DNA of 45,990 bases from Calothrix anomala FACHB-343 (GCF_014696435.1 NZ_JACJQG010000078.1:1-45990), one strand, 5' to 3'; positions 9,869-19,306 are shown, counted from the stretch's first letter. Notes: generated by a model not told the origin, from the letters alone. Numbers and translations are program-made.

Positions 9869-10823
9869 ATAGTTGTAATCTGGTAAATTCTGCGGTTTCT
9901 AACTCAGTGCTAGGAGGAACAATTTCTAATTTTCCTCCCATCGCTTCTAATAGTGTTTGATTGAGTAACAACTTCATCCCTGGTGACAAACTCGGCTGAT
10001 TTTGCATTAATACAGATTTGTCTTCTGTATCAATAAACTCTATGGATTTAATGAAATCAATAGATTCACTTCCCGGTAGCGCGTGAACTGGGACATCTAA
10101 CCAAATGTATGCAATATTACCCGCAGTTGCAGTAGTCAGAGAAATACTTCCTTCTTCCATCTGCGCGATCGCTGTATCTATTAAAGTTACCAATATTTGC
10201 CGCAACCAACGCGGATCGGCTAAAACATAAGTTTCTGGATCGGGTGGGGAAATTTGCAAGGGATAATTGCGATTCGCCGCCAGCATGTGAGTTAATTTAT
10301 CAACCTCTTGCAAAATCTCCGCTAATGACAGAGGTTGAATATCTAACTTATTAGTGCCATGCTCTACCCTAGCAACATTGAGAATTTCATCAATCAGCTT
10401 GAGTAGCTTTAATGCTCGTTCGTGAGCTTGCGCCACAAATTCCCGCTCTTCTTCGGGATTTTCACACAAATCCGACAAAATTAACTGATGTAAACCAATT
10501 AAACCATTCAGAGGCGATCGCAATTCATGGGTAGTTCGTGCTAAAAAACCCGCTTTAAACTGGCTCATCTCCTTAGCCATTGCGTATGCTAGCTGAGTTT
10601 CTTGTAAGCTTTGGCGCAATTGTGTTAAAGATTCCGGCGCTATTTCTGGTTTCTGGGTAGTCTCAATTACAGTATCATCCACAGACTTTGATTCTGTAGT
10701 TGCTACCAGGGATGAGCTAGTTATACCCTGGCTAGAACGTCCCCAGAACCAACGAAAACTCAATCCTAAAGCTAGTCCCAATCCTAAATATACCCAGTTA
10801 CTCCAATTCATAGTATTCGGCAA
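9816..10823 (-). CDS. Membrane-anchored histidine-kinase-like protein with degenerate ATP domain
   Basis: 335 residues. An N-terminal membrane helix (about 8-24) is followed by a linker and a HisKA dimerisation domain with the phospho-acceptor H99 in TTHELRSPLNGLIGLHQLIL. Where a HATPase domain should sit, the N-box asparagines are missing (LVTLIDTAIAQ). No DxGxG G1 box is present, and the G2 box reads SPGMKLLLNQTL. ATP binding therefore looks lost, so it may be a phosphotransfer or scaffold protein rather than a kinase (inference). A second Met four codons in (10811) is an alternative start. Confidence 0.85.
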   Translation of the reverse strand: MPNTMNWSNWVYLGLGLALGLSFRWFWGRSSQGITSSSLVATTESKSVDDTVIETTQKPEIAPESLTQLRQSLQETQLAYAMAKEMSQFKAGFLARTTHELRSPLNGLIGLHQLILSDLCENPEEEREFVAQAHERALKLLKLIDEILNVARVEHGTNKLDIQPLSLAEILQEVDKLTHMLAANRNYPLQISPPDPETYVLADPRWLRQILVTLIDTAIAQMEEGSISLTTATAGNIAYIWLDVPVHALPGSESIDFIKSIEFIDTEDKSVLMQNQPSLSPGMKLLLNQTLLEAMGGKLEIVPPSTELETAEFTRLQLSIPLAIAEVEFLPSLEN

Positions 10824-11082
10824 TTATATAATTAGATTCTTTGACCAAAAATAGTCAAAATTAAGTTCCTAATTCTTAGTCTCAGACCTAGATATTGACA
10901 ATGCAGCAATTTTATTATTCCCTGAAGCGTTCTTTAAATTCTATTTACTTACTGCAATAGCAGATTCCGACTGAAAAAAGCAGGGGAGCAGGGAGCAGGG
11001 AGCAAGGGGGATTAATGAATTTTTCATCTGTTCTGCTGTACGCAGTTCACGATCGCTATTTAGTAGATTATTGGCAGATTAT

Positions 11083-11214
11083 AAGTTAAATAAGTACCTA
11101 CGCATAATTATTTAGACATTTTTTCAATACAGATAAAATCGCTGTATTCCTTCCCTGTTCCCTGTTCCCTTGCCTAAATGTATAATTTATTTTGCACGAC
11201 TACTTATTTAACTT
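11083..11214. mobile_element. MITE, about 132 bases, overlapping the Sua5 3' end
   Basis: The termini are inverted: AAGTTAAATAAGTA at 11083-11096 and TACTTATTTAACTT at 11201-11214, with imperfect pairing continuing for about 25 bases. The centre has TTCCCTG heptamers. The right terminus encodes the last four residues and the stop of the tsaC/sua5 gene. The rest of the gap (10824-11082) holds GGGAGCA repeats and no gene. Confidence 0.8.
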
Positions 11215-11790
11215 GATATTGCCTTGGCGTAAAATTTGCCAATTATTTCCTGTCCATTTAGCGACAGTTGAAGGTACACCCCCTGTAGATGTATCTTGGG
11301 AAACTTCTGTGACGCTCAAAGTCAAAGCTTGGGAGAATTGAGACTCAATTTCCGCCATAGTTTGTAAAGGCGGTTGACCAGAAAGATTGGCGCTAGTGGT
11401 AGCTAAAGGGCCTGTTTGGGATAAAATGCGTTGAGCGATCGCGCTATCTGGTACTCTAATTCCAATTGTCGTTGGATCGGTAGGATTCATCACCTTTGGC
11501 ACTAAATCAGAAGCGGGTAAAACTAAAGTCAGTCCACCCGGCCAATATTTATTTGTAATTTCCTGCCAGATTTTATACTCATCTGTTTGACCTTGCACAT
11601 AAGGCCATAAATCTTCAGCTTTCGCACCCATTAAAATCAACGGTTTATCCTGACTGCGTTGTTTAGCCGCAAAAATTAATTCTGCCTTTTCTGGTAAAGA
11701 TGCTAGTGCTGGTACAGTATCCGTAGGAAAACTCACCAATAACCCAGCGCGTGCGCCATCTATTAGTTCTGCGAAGGAAACTTGCGTCAT
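11200..11790 (-). CDS. tsaC: L-threonylcarbamoyladenylate synthase (Sua5/YrdC/TsaC family)
   Basis: Makes threonylcarbamoyl-AMP from threonine, bicarbonate and ATP for the t6A37 modification of ANN-decoding tRNAs. The 196 residues are the short TsaC form without a Sua5 C-terminal domain. Visible motifs are SFPTDTVPAL near residue 19, KQRSQDKPLILM at about 43-54 and TTSANLSGQPP near 130. The C-terminal KLNK and stop codon come from the terminus of a mini-element. It is transcribed alone. Confidence 0.93.
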   Translation of the reverse strand: MTQVSFAELIDGARAGLLVSFPTDTVPALASLPEKAELIFAAKQRSQDKPLILMGAKAEDLWPYVQGQTDEYKIWQEITNKYWPGGLTLVLPASDLVPKVMNPTDPTTIGIRVPDSAIAQRILSQTGPLATTSANLSGQPPLQTMAEIESQFSQALTLSVTEVSQDTSTGGVPSTVAKWTGNNWQILRQGNIKLNK

Positions 11791-11913
11791 ATTGCTAGTA
11801 TTGGCTGTGTAAAACTTAATATCTGATTTTTAAAATACATGTAGGGTGCGCATTACTCAGCAAAACCTAAATCTAAATATCTAATTGTTGTCATTGCAAA
11901 TTACAAATTAGTC

Positions 11914-12525
11914 CTACTTGCGCTTTTTTGCTGATGAATTAGCAACTCTTGACTCAATGGTAAATTCTGGGATTTCTGCCAATTCTACATCACTCAAGCT
12001 ATACTGCTCGCATACCAGACTCAAGCGATAACCGGGGGTTTGCACAGCGTTAACAGAATGGGTTAAATCGCCTTGAAAGTAGAGTAAAGTATTCATTTGC
12101 GGTTTAATTTGCCCAAGTTGGCGTTTTTGCGATCGCAATACCAATTCTCCCCCTTGCATATTCTCTGGTACGCGCACGTACAGAACGCTGACAAATAATG
12201 GCGGCTCAATAGTTTTACAATAGGAACGCAAAGAGCGATCGATGTGCGGATCGACACGAGAACCTTCCTTGAGCAACAAAGGATTGAGGTAAAAAGCGTT
12301 ACAGTTCTCTTTCAGCGCCAAATCCATATAAGGCTTAAAGTAGGGAAATTTTTGTTCTACTTTGGCTATATGTGATTTTTGAAACACTACAGAAAATCCC
12401 TTCGTCCCCACAAAATCGCGGTTGAGATTGTTAACCGCAAAATAAGGACAAGCGTGGATTTCTCCCCATAAGTCGTTGAGATAATTGCTGGGGAAAGCAT
12501 TGGGTTGTAATTGATAGTGTTTCAC
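11914..12525 (-). CDS. 2-oxoglutarate/Fe(II)-dependent oxygenase family protein
   Basis: 203 residues with the double-stranded beta-helix ligand set of prolyl-hydroxylase-like dioxygenases: H94 and D96 in VDPHIDRSL, H156 in GDLTHSVNAV, and R167 in GYRLSLV for the 2-oxoglutarate carboxylate. The substrate is unknown. The C-terminus is Ser/Lys-rich and unremarkable. The gene reads away from the 20-21 base array at 12661-12845, which lies 135 bases upstream of its start. Confidence 0.88.
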   Translation of the reverse strand: MKHYQLQPNAFPSNYLNDLWGEIHACPYFAVNNLNRDFVGTKGFSVVFQKSHIAKVEQKFPYFKPYMDLALKENCNAFYLNPLLLKEGSRVDPHIDRSLRSYCKTIEPPLFVSVLYVRVPENMQGGELVLRSQKRQLGQIKPQMNTLLYFQGDLTHSVNAVQTPGYRLSLVCEQYSLSDVELAEIPEFTIESRVANSSAKKRK

Positions 12526-12660
12526 TGTGACGCGAATAACTCTGTTGAATCGGGAAGAACGATGACCAAGAAATCAATTATGCCATTGCTGTGTATGCAG
12601 GGAAAGCATTCGTAGTCAGGACTTTATTCTTCACTACATCGCCTAAATTCATAATTTCTC

Positions 12661-12845
12661 TCGTAAATTAAGTTTGTGAATTGTATTTTAACTTTTGCGA
12701 CTATTATTTTAGCTTTTGCGATTCGCAAACTAACTTTCTGACTCAGAAACTAACTTTCTGACTCGCAAACTAACACTTACGATTCGCAAACTAACTTTCT
12801 GACTCGCAAACTAACTTTCTGAATCGTATTTTAACTTCACGGATT
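12661..12845. repeat. Array A: nine degenerate 20-21 base tandem units
   Basis: Units such as CGCAAACTAACTTTCTGACT recur with a strict 20-21 base period. At least five are near-identical and the outer ones diverge (TGTATTTTAACTTTTGCGACT). There are no unique spacers and no open frame. The same unit type, with a related core, makes up array B at 23840-24023. Confidence 0.85.
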
Positions 12846-12969
12846 ATATAAAGACTAAAAAAAGAAAATAACCACAACAATAGCTATATTTATTTTGTTT
12901 AAAATTGGATACGCTCTCAGATTGCTGTTATCATTCATTAGCTTTAAACATCGTCCATTTTGAAACCTG

Positions 12970-13054
12970 GAGTAGTGCGGGCAGGGTTCGACTGAGCGCT
13001 CACACCGAAGTCTTGCCCGCTAAGAAGCGCAGGGAGCAAGATGCTCCCACTACT
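12970..13054. repeat. Composite palindromic repeat
   Basis: Outer arms GAGTAGTG and CACTACT enclose GCGGGCA/TTGCCCGC and the tight hairpin GGGAGCAAGATGCTCCC (13031-13047). The rest of the 12526-13113 gap, outside this and array A, shows no gene; I reject the 61-codon frame at 12905. Confidence 0.75.
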
Positions 13055-13113
13055 TTTAAAACTATGGTTCTCAAAATAAATGTGGTTTAATACTCAATTT
13101 TTGGGTGTGGCGT

Positions 13114-13977
13114 TTAACGCAAAATCTGATCGATCGTGCGATTTGCTTGAGAAGCGTAACCACCGCCAAATAAATTGAAGTGATTCAGGATGTGATACAG
13201 GTTATAAAGCGCCTTTCTTTGCTCGTAACCGACATCTAAAGGAAAGACTTCGTTATAACCTTGATAAAATGCGGCGGGGAAACCACCAAATAATTCTGTC
13301 ATAGCGATATCAACTTCGCGATCGCCAAAATAAGTCGCCGGATCAAATATCACTGGTTCGCCAGACACCGTACACCCCGCATTCCCACCCCATAAATCGC
13401 CATGTACCAAAGAAGGTTCTACATCACGATCCGCTAATAATTCCGGGATAGCTGCTAATAACTTCTCTTCCTTAGGAAAACTCCCTCCGCGTCGCCTAGC
13501 TAACTGAAATTGATAACCTAAGCGATGTTTTGCATAAAATTCTGCCCAATCTGCCGTCCAATTATTAATTTGGGGCGTGGAACCAATAGTATTGTTAATT
13601 TTCCAACCAAAACCTTGACTACTAGTCGCTTTATGCATTTGCGCTAGCTTTCGCCCCATTTCTTGAGAAGATTTGGTGTTATTACCCCCCATCTCTAACC
13701 ATTCCAACACAATGTAGCCAGAATTCCCCACAGTTCCCCAGCACAAAGGTTGAGGAACGCGAATACTAGCCGTATTCAGCATTTCCGCCAACCCCAGCGC
13801 CTCAGCTTCAAACATCGCCACCTGGGATGCTTGATTGAGTTTGACAAAATAGGTACGTTCATTATCAGAGACAGCATAGCCTTGGTTAATGCACCCACCA
13901 CTCACCGAGCGCCTTTGCTGACTCTGAAATTTTTCCCCCGTCACCCGGCTAATATGGGCATCAATATCTGTCCACAT
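13114..13977 (-). CDS. Fructosamine kinase family protein
   Basis: Predicted to phosphorylate ketosamine adducts on proteins or metabolites (protein deglycation). The 287 residues match the family length from ATG 13977. A longer frame from 14025 runs through repeat DNA and is not accepted. The kinase-fold signatures are the catalytic loop VHGDLWGGNAG and the metal-site DPATYFGDREVDIAM, with the Gly-rich SGGCINQGY near the N-terminus. It ends 33 bases after a Leu-rich NHFNLFGGGY segment. Confidence 0.92.
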   Translation of the reverse strand: MWTDIDAHISRVTGEKFQSQQRRSVSGGCINQGYAVSDNERTYFVKLNQASQVAMFEAEALGLAEMLNTASIRVPQPLCWGTVGNSGYIVLEWLEMGGNNTKSSQEMGRKLAQMHKATSSQGFGWKINNTIGSTPQINNWTADWAEFYAKHRLGYQFQLARRRGGSFPKEEKLLAAIPELLADRDVEPSLVHGDLWGGNAGCTVSGEPVIFDPATYFGDREVDIAMTELFGGFPAAFYQGYNEVFPLDVGYEQRKALYNLYHILNHFNLFGGGYASQANRTIDQILR

Positions 13978-13989
13978 TGTGTTTATTTG

Positions 13990-14112
13990 CTTTGCTAGAG
14001 ACGCGATGAACCCTTGTCTGTACAAGAGTCATTTGCTAGAGACGCGATGAACCCTTGTCTGTACAATTATCCCCCTTCCATGCCCAATGCCCAATGCCCC
14101 ATGCCCAATGCC
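13990..14112. repeat. Two copies of AGAGACGCGATGAACCCTTG...GTACA plus TGCCCAA array
   Basis: The same 26-base sequence occurs twice (from 13998 and 14038), in reverse orientation to the copy at 2424. It is followed by TGCCCAA/TGCCCCA heptamers up to the M16 protease stop. Confidence 0.85.
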
Positions 14113-15393
14113 CTATTCTGGTTTAATTACAACTACACCATAAGCATCGGGAGAAAGATATTTTTGAGCGGCTTGCATTAAGTCGCTGGCTTCTTGGGCT
14201 TGGATATTGGCGGGGTAGTTGAAGGCTGGTTCTAAATCTCCCAGCATGGACTGATAATAACCATACAACCCAGCGCGATCGCTTGGGGTTTCATTGCCAA
14301 AAATAAATCGGTTGGCGACTCGGCGGCGTACTCGCGCAATTTCTGAGGATTTTACCAATTCTGTTTGTAACATGCGGATATGTTGCGCGATCGCCTCTTC
14401 TACTGCGGCGACATTTTCCACTGGGCACTTAGCAGAAATATAAAATGTCCCTTGTAGCTGATTGCTCATATTGCTCACAGCAATCGAAGAAACTAAATTT
14501 CTTTCTTCCCGCAAATCATGTACCAGTCTGGATGTACGCCCATGGCCTAAAATTCCCGCTAATACATCCAGGGCGTAGGTTTCCTCAATATATTTCAACC
14601 CCGGAACTCGCCACACTATCACCAGTCGCGCTTGTTGAAGACTTTCATCCACAAATTCTTGGCGCACAACTTCTGTAAACGCTGGTTCGGGATGGATTAC
14701 CGATTCTACCCACAATTGGGCATTTTTGCTGGTAATCGTTTCATTAATACCTTGAGCCACAATATCAATTAATTCTTCCGTCGGCAAATTCCCCACAGCC
14801 ACAGCCGTAATCGATGGGGGTTGATACAAACTCCCGTGAAAATCGCGCATTTGCTGCGGTTTAAGTTGAGAAATCACCGATTCCGGCCCCAATACCGGAC
14901 GACGATAAGGTAAGCGTTCAAAAGCCATTTCCATCGCCCGCCGAAAAGTCCGCCGTTGGGGATTATCTTCAGAACGGCGAATTTCTTCCAACACTACCAA
15001 GCGTTCCCGTTCAAAAGCATCATCCTCAATACTAGGATTAAACACCACATCCATTTGTAGCGGCGCAAGTTCGGCAAAATCCTTGGGAGCAGTAGTTATA
15101 TAGTAATGAGTATAATCTTGGCTAGTAGCGGCATTAGTTACCGCACCTCTTTCTTCAATGCGACGTTCAAATTCGCCACTAGCTAGGCGTTTTGTGCCCT
15201 TAAAAATCATGTGCTCTAAAAAATGAGCCATGCCGTTAATAGTATCCGATTCTACCGCCGAGCCTACGTTAATCCACAAGCTGAGGTTTACAGCATCAAT
15301 CGGCATTTGCTCCGCGACTATGGTTAAGCCGTTCGGTAACTGGTGCAGTTTTGGAGCATTGAGACGAGGAAATTTTATCAGGGTTGAGGTCAT
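14113..15393 (-). CDS. M16 family zinc peptidase (processing-protease type)
   Basis: 426 residues, typical of single-unit M16B proteases that act as dimers on unfolded peptides. The inverted zinc motif H57-F-L-E60-H61 is followed by the distal glutamate in VVLEEIRR near residue 136. A second, inactive M16 domain starts around residue 210. The GTKRLASGEFERRIEERG segment is characteristic. A partner M16 gene is not seen next to it. No signal peptide is evident, so a cytosolic site is likely. Confidence 0.93.
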   Translation of the reverse strand: MTSTLIKFPRLNAPKLHQLPNGLTIVAEQMPIDAVNLSLWINVGSAVESDTINGMAHFLEHMIFKGTKRLASGEFERRIEERGAVTNAATSQDYTHYYITTAPKDFAELAPLQMDVVFNPSIEDDAFERERLVVLEEIRRSEDNPQRRTFRRAMEMAFERLPYRRPVLGPESVISQLKPQQMRDFHGSLYQPPSITAVAVGNLPTEELIDIVAQGINETITSKNAQLWVESVIHPEPAFTEVVRQEFVDESLQQARLVIVWRVPGLKYIEETYALDVLAGILGHGRTSRLVHDLREERNLVSSIAVSNMSNQLQGTFYISAKCPVENVAAVEEAIAQHIRMLQTELVKSSEIARVRRRVANRFIFGNETPSDRAGLYGYYQSMLGDLEPAFNYPANIQAQEASDLMQAAQKYLSPDAYGVVVIKPE

Positions 15394-15501
15394 TGGTAGT
15401 AGTGAGTGGTGAGGTGAAAAACGGCCTTACTTCTTTAATCTTATCTATGACTGGTAAGTACTAGTGGGAAAATGGGTATGGGGCATTGGGCATTGGGCAT
15501 G

Positions 15502-15730
15502 GGAAAGAGATATTTTCATATTTGGTTGTAAAATTTTTTCGTGATTGACTAACTTGAAAATGGGCATGGGGCATTGGGCATTGGGCATGGGAAAGACAAA
15601 TTTTCATGCTTGGTTGTGCCAAAACCTGGCGTGAATGGCTAACTTGAAAATAAGCGTTGACTGTTGACTGGGAAGAGATATTTTTATGTTTGGTTGTGAG
15701 ATTTTCTCGTGATTAGCTGTCTTGAAAATA
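15502..15730. repeat. Three direct copies of a 60-base unit separated by heptamers
   Basis: The units at 15502-15560, 15589-15650 and 15670-15730 share GGGAAAGAGATATTTTCAT, TTTGGTTGT and AACTTGAAAAT. TGCCCAA-type heptamers lie between them, giving periods of about 87 and 82 bases. A partial fourth copy lies at about 36946-36990. The remaining 15731-15927 stretch has further TGCCCAA units and no gene. Confidence 0.85.
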
Positions 15731-15927
15731 GTTGTAAGAGATAAGGAGGACAAGAAACTTTAGATTTACGATGCGTGAATTTCAATCTCAAATCCAAAAT
15801 TGTTTCAATGCCCCATGCCCAATGCCCAATGCCCAATGCCCCATGCCCCTTGCATTAACACAAGCATTGATGAAAAAATTGATCCGCGAGTAGCTTCGCT
15901 GTTGCCAAGGGAAGTAAGAGGATATCC

Positions 15928-17202
15928 GTGAAAGTTTTAGTTGTTGGAAATGGGGGGCGCGAACACGCTCTGGCTTGGAAACTGCTGCAATCTAACCAAG
16001 TTGAGCAAGTTTTTTGTGTACCGGGTAATGGCGGTACGGCAAGTATGGCAAATTGCCAAAATATACCTCTGGCGGTAGATGATTTTCCGGGCATTGGTAA
16101 TTATTGTCATCATAATGGGATAAATCTTGTCGTAGTGGGGCCGGAAGTACCCTTAGCGAAAGGAATTACAGATTTTCTTCATAATCAAGGATTAAAGGTA
16201 TTCGGACCTACTAGAGCCGGGGCACAAATTGAAGCAAGTAAGGCTTGGTCGAAGGCTTTAATGCAAGAAGCTGGTATTCCTACAGCGAAAGCCGCCGTAT
16301 TTACCGAAGCCGCAGCTGCTAAATCTTATGTCACCGCCCAGGGCGCACCAATTGTAGTTAAAGCTGATGGCTTGGCGGCTGGTAAAGGCGTCACAGTGGC
16401 GGAAACTGTAGAACAGGCTCACAGTGCCATTGAGGCGATATTTCAAGGACAATTTGGCAGTGCTGGGGAATTTGTTGTTATTGAAGAATGTTTAATTGGG
16501 CAAGAAGTTTCGGTGTTAGCCTTAACTGATGGCTTAACAATTCGCCCCTTATTACCCGCCCAGGATCATAAACGTATAGGCGAAGGCGATACAGGCGATA
16601 ATACCGGGGGAATGGGAGCTTACGCCCCTGCGCCCATTGCCACACCAGAGATTATGGCGCGGGTGCAAACTGAAGTTTTAGAAAGAGCGATCGCGACTTT
16701 AAAAGCTAAAGGTATAGATTACCGGGGTGTACTCTACGCCGGCTTAATGATTGCTCCCAACGGCGACTTTAAGGTGTTGGAATTTAACTGTCGCTTTGGC
16801 GATCCGGAAACTCAAGTCATCCTCCCCCTGCTAGAAACCCCCTTAGAAGAGTTAATTTTAGCCTGTGTAGAACAGCGTTTAGCCCAAACACCAATCGCTT
16901 GGAAACCCGGAGCAGCAGCCACCGTTGTTGCTGCTGCTGGCGGTTATCCTGGAGAGTATGAAAAAGGATATGTAATTACGGGAATTACTCAAGCCACCGC
17001 CACCGGAGTCACCGTATTTCATGCAGGGACAACATTAAACCAGCAACAAGAAATTGTCACCAATGGCGGGCGCGTATTAAACGTCACTGGTACAGGCGCA
17101 AATTTTGCAGAAGCGATCGCCCAAGCCTACAAAGGTTTAGAATCAATTCACTTTACAGGCATATATTACCGTAGGGACATTGGGCATAGAGTGAAGGATT
17201 AG
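15928..17202 (+). CDS. purD: Phosphoribosylamine-glycine ligase (GAR synthetase)
   Basis: The second step of purine synthesis: ATP-dependent joining of glycine to phosphoribosylamine. It starts with GTG at 15928, preceded by AAGAGG. The 424 residues show the N-terminal VVGNGGREHAL loop, the central ATP-grasp domain (KADGLAAGKGVTV, EFNCRFGDPETQ) and the C-terminal GGYPGEYEKGY segment. nblS follows in the same direction after a 214-base repeat-filled gap. I recall the same purD-nblS order from other cyanobacteria. Confidence 0.97.
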   Translation: MKVLVVGNGGREHALAWKLLQSNQVEQVFCVPGNGGTASMANCQNIPLAVDDFPGIGNYCHHNGINLVVVGPEVPLAKGITDFLHNQGLKVFGPTRAGAQIEASKAWSKALMQEAGIPTAKAAVFTEAAAAKSYVTAQGAPIVVKADGLAAGKGVTVAETVEQAHSAIEAIFQGQFGSAGEFVVIEECLIGQEVSVLALTDGLTIRPLLPAQDHKRIGEGDTGDNTGGMGAYAPAPIATPEIMARVQTEVLERAIATLKAKGIDYRGVLYAGLMIAPNGDFKVLEFNCRFGDPETQVILPLLETPLEELILACVEQRLAQTPIAWKPGAAATVVAAAGGYPGEYEKGYVITGITQATATGVTVFHAGTTLNQQQEIVTNGGRVLNVTGTGANFAEAIAQAYKGLESIHFTGIYYRRDIGHRVKD

Positions 17203-17326
17203 GGCATTGGGCATGGGGCATTGGGCATGGGTATTATTAATACTCCCTTGTTCTCCTTGTCCCCCTTGTCCTCCTTGTCCTCCTTGTCCCCCTGCCCCCC
17301 GCCCCCCTGCCTCCTCCTTGACTCTT
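17203..17326. repeat. TGGGCAT heptamers and CCTTGTCCC/CCTTGTCCT nonamers
   Basis: Begins at the purD stop codon. Both repeat types are inverted relative to those at 1881-2021. Confidence 0.85.
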
Positions 17327-17416
17327 GCTTAACTTCTTCACATATTTGTTGAATTAACTGTTAATTTTTTAGTTGTTGGGGTTTAAAACAAGAACTACTA
17401 ACAACTTATATTTAAA

Positions 17417-19306
17417 ATGCTGGCTCTTTTGAAAACAATCCGAGAAACGATCGCAAATTGGTGGTCAGATTTCACCCTCCAGACTAAGCTATTGGCTGCG
17501 GCTACATTAGTAGTGTCTTTAGCCATGAGTGGATTAACCTTCTGGGCGGTGAATACGATTCAGCAGGATGCACAAGTAAATGATACCCGCTTCGGTCGTG
17601 ACCTTGGACTGCTGCTAGCTGCCAATGTGACGCCGTTAATTGCTGAAGATAAACGCCAAGAAGTTGCCCAATTTTCCCAACGCTTCTACAGCAGCACCTC
17701 AAGCGTGCGTTATATGCTCTACGCTGATGAAACTGGGGAAATCTATTATGGGATTCCTTTTTGGGAAACCGAGGTAGAAACCTCTTTAACCATTGAACGG
17801 CGTATCGAACTACCAGAGGATTACGCTAAAGAAAGCGATAAGCCAATGGTACGCCAACACATGACTCCCGATGGTTCGGTGACTGATGTGTTTGTCCCCC
17901 TAATTGCCGATCGCAAATATTTGGGTGTCTTAGCAATTGGCATTAATCCTAACCAAACTGCTGTTATCTCTACCAATTTTACCCGCGATGTCACCATTGC
18001 CGTATTTATTACTATCTGGGTCATGGTAATTTTGGCAGGGGTGGTAAATGCGCTCACCATTACCAAGCCAATTAAAGAACTGTTAGTAGGTGTCAAGCAA
18101 ATCGCCGCCGGGAACTTTAAGCAGCGAATTGACTTACCACTAGGCGGCGAACTAGGAGAGTTAATTCTCAGCTTTAATGATATGGCAAAGCGATTAGAAA
18201 GCTATGAAGAACAGAATATTGAAGAACTCACAGCCGAAAAAGCCAAGCTAGAAACTCTCGTTTCCACCATTGCCGACGGTGCGGTGTTGATTGACAATAA
18301 CATGCAGGTAATCTTAGTCAATCCCACAGCCAAGCGAATTTTTGCTTGGGAAAGTGATGAAGTAGTCGGTTGTAATGTGCTACATCACTTACCGCCAGCC
18401 GTGCAAATGGAAATTAGTCGTACTTTGTATGAAATGGCTGCTGGTGAATCGGAAAGTGCGGAATTTCGCATCGCTTTAAATCAACCTACCCAACGTACTA
18501 TCCGCATTCTGTTAACCACAGTTTTGGATTTACAACGGGAAAGTGTCAAAGGTATCGCCATTACCGTCCAAGATATTACCAGGGAAGTTGAACTCAACGA
18601 AGCCAAAAGCCAATTTATCAGCAACGTATCTCACGAACTGCGCACGCCTTTGTTCAATATCAAATCTTTTATCGAAACTTTGCACGACTACGGCGAAGAC
18701 TTGAGTACAGAACAACGCCAAGAGTTTCTCCAAACAGTTAACCATGAAACCGATCGCCTGACACGCCTAGTCAACGATGTTTTAGATTTATCGAAACTGG
18801 AATCTGGGCGGACTTACAATTTTGATGGTGTAGATTTAAGTCAAGCAATTGAACAAACCCTGCGGACTTACCAACTCAATGCTAAAGATAAAGGTATTGA
18901 ATTAATTCAAGAAGTCAGCGTACCTGTACCTTTAGTTTTGGGTAACTACGATTTGTTACTGCAAGTATTAGCTAATTTAGTCGGTAACGCTCTTAAATTT
19001 ACCCCCGCCGGTGGTAAAGTTGCGATCCGCGCCTATCAATTAAATCCTAAATCCGCAGAGCAAAAATCATCGCCACCAGTGCGCGTAGAAATATCTGATA
19101 CTGGTATTGGCATTGCCAGCGAAGATCAACAAGCAATTTTCGATCGCTTCTTTCGCGTAGAAAATCGCGTGCATACCCTAGAAGGTACGGGTTTAGGGTT
19201 ATCAATTGTCCGCAATATTATGGAACGCCATCATAGTAAAGTTAATTTGGTGAGTGAAGTAGGAATTGGCACAACTTTTTGGTTTGATTTGTCCGTATTT
19301 GAGTAA
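17417..19306 (+). CDS. nblS: Sensor histidine kinase NblS/Hik33 (DspA, Ycf26)
   Basis: A membrane sensor kinase that controls responses to high light, nutrient stress, cold and osmotic stress in cyanobacteria (established for the family). The 629 residues contain transmembrane helix 24-46, an extracytoplasmic sensor region, transmembrane helix 191-213, a HAMP linker 214-265, a PAS domain about 278-390 and HisKA with H406 in NVSHELRTPLF. The HATPase domain is intact: LVGNALKF, DTGIGIA and GTGLGLSIV. Unlike the protein at 9816, every kinase box is present. It is the conserved one-copy kinase of cyanobacteria, located after purD. Confidence 0.93.
   Translation: MLALLKTIRETIANWWSDFTLQTKLLAAATLVVSLAMSGLTFWAVNTIQQDAQVNDTRFGRDLGLLLAANVTPLIAEDKRQEVAQFSQRFYSSTSSVRYMLYADETGEIYYGIPFWETEVETSLTIERRIELPEDYAKESDKPMVRQHMTPDGSVTDVFVPLIADRKYLGVLAIGINPNQTAVISTNFTRDVTIAVFITIWVMVILAGVVNALTITKPIKELLVGVKQIAAGNFKQRIDLPLGGELGELILSFNDMAKRLESYEEQNIEELTAEKAKLETLVSTIADGAVLIDNNMQVILVNPTAKRIFAWESDEVVGCNVLHHLPPAVQMEISRTLYEMAAGESESAEFRIALNQPTQRTIRILLTTVLDLQRESVKGIAITVQDITREVELNEAKSQFISNVSHELRTPLFNIKSFIETLHDYGEDLSTEQRQEFLQTVNHETDRLTRLVNDVLDLSKLESGRTYNFDGVDLSQAIEQTLRTYQLNAKDKGIELIQEVSVPVPLVLGNYDLLLQVLANLVGNALKFTPAGGKVAIRAYQLNPKSAEQKSSPPVRVEISDTGIGIASEDQQAIFDRFFRVENRVHTLEGTGLGLSIVRNIMERHHSKVNLVSEVGIGTTFWFDLSVFE

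Noticed and set aside
12661-12845. CRISPR array
   Set aside because: Units are contiguous, degenerate and only 20-21 bases, with no unique spacers and no cas genes in the window; the same applies to 23840-24023.
12905-13090. 61-codon ORF
   Set aside because: It runs through a palindromic repeat and lacks a ribosome site.
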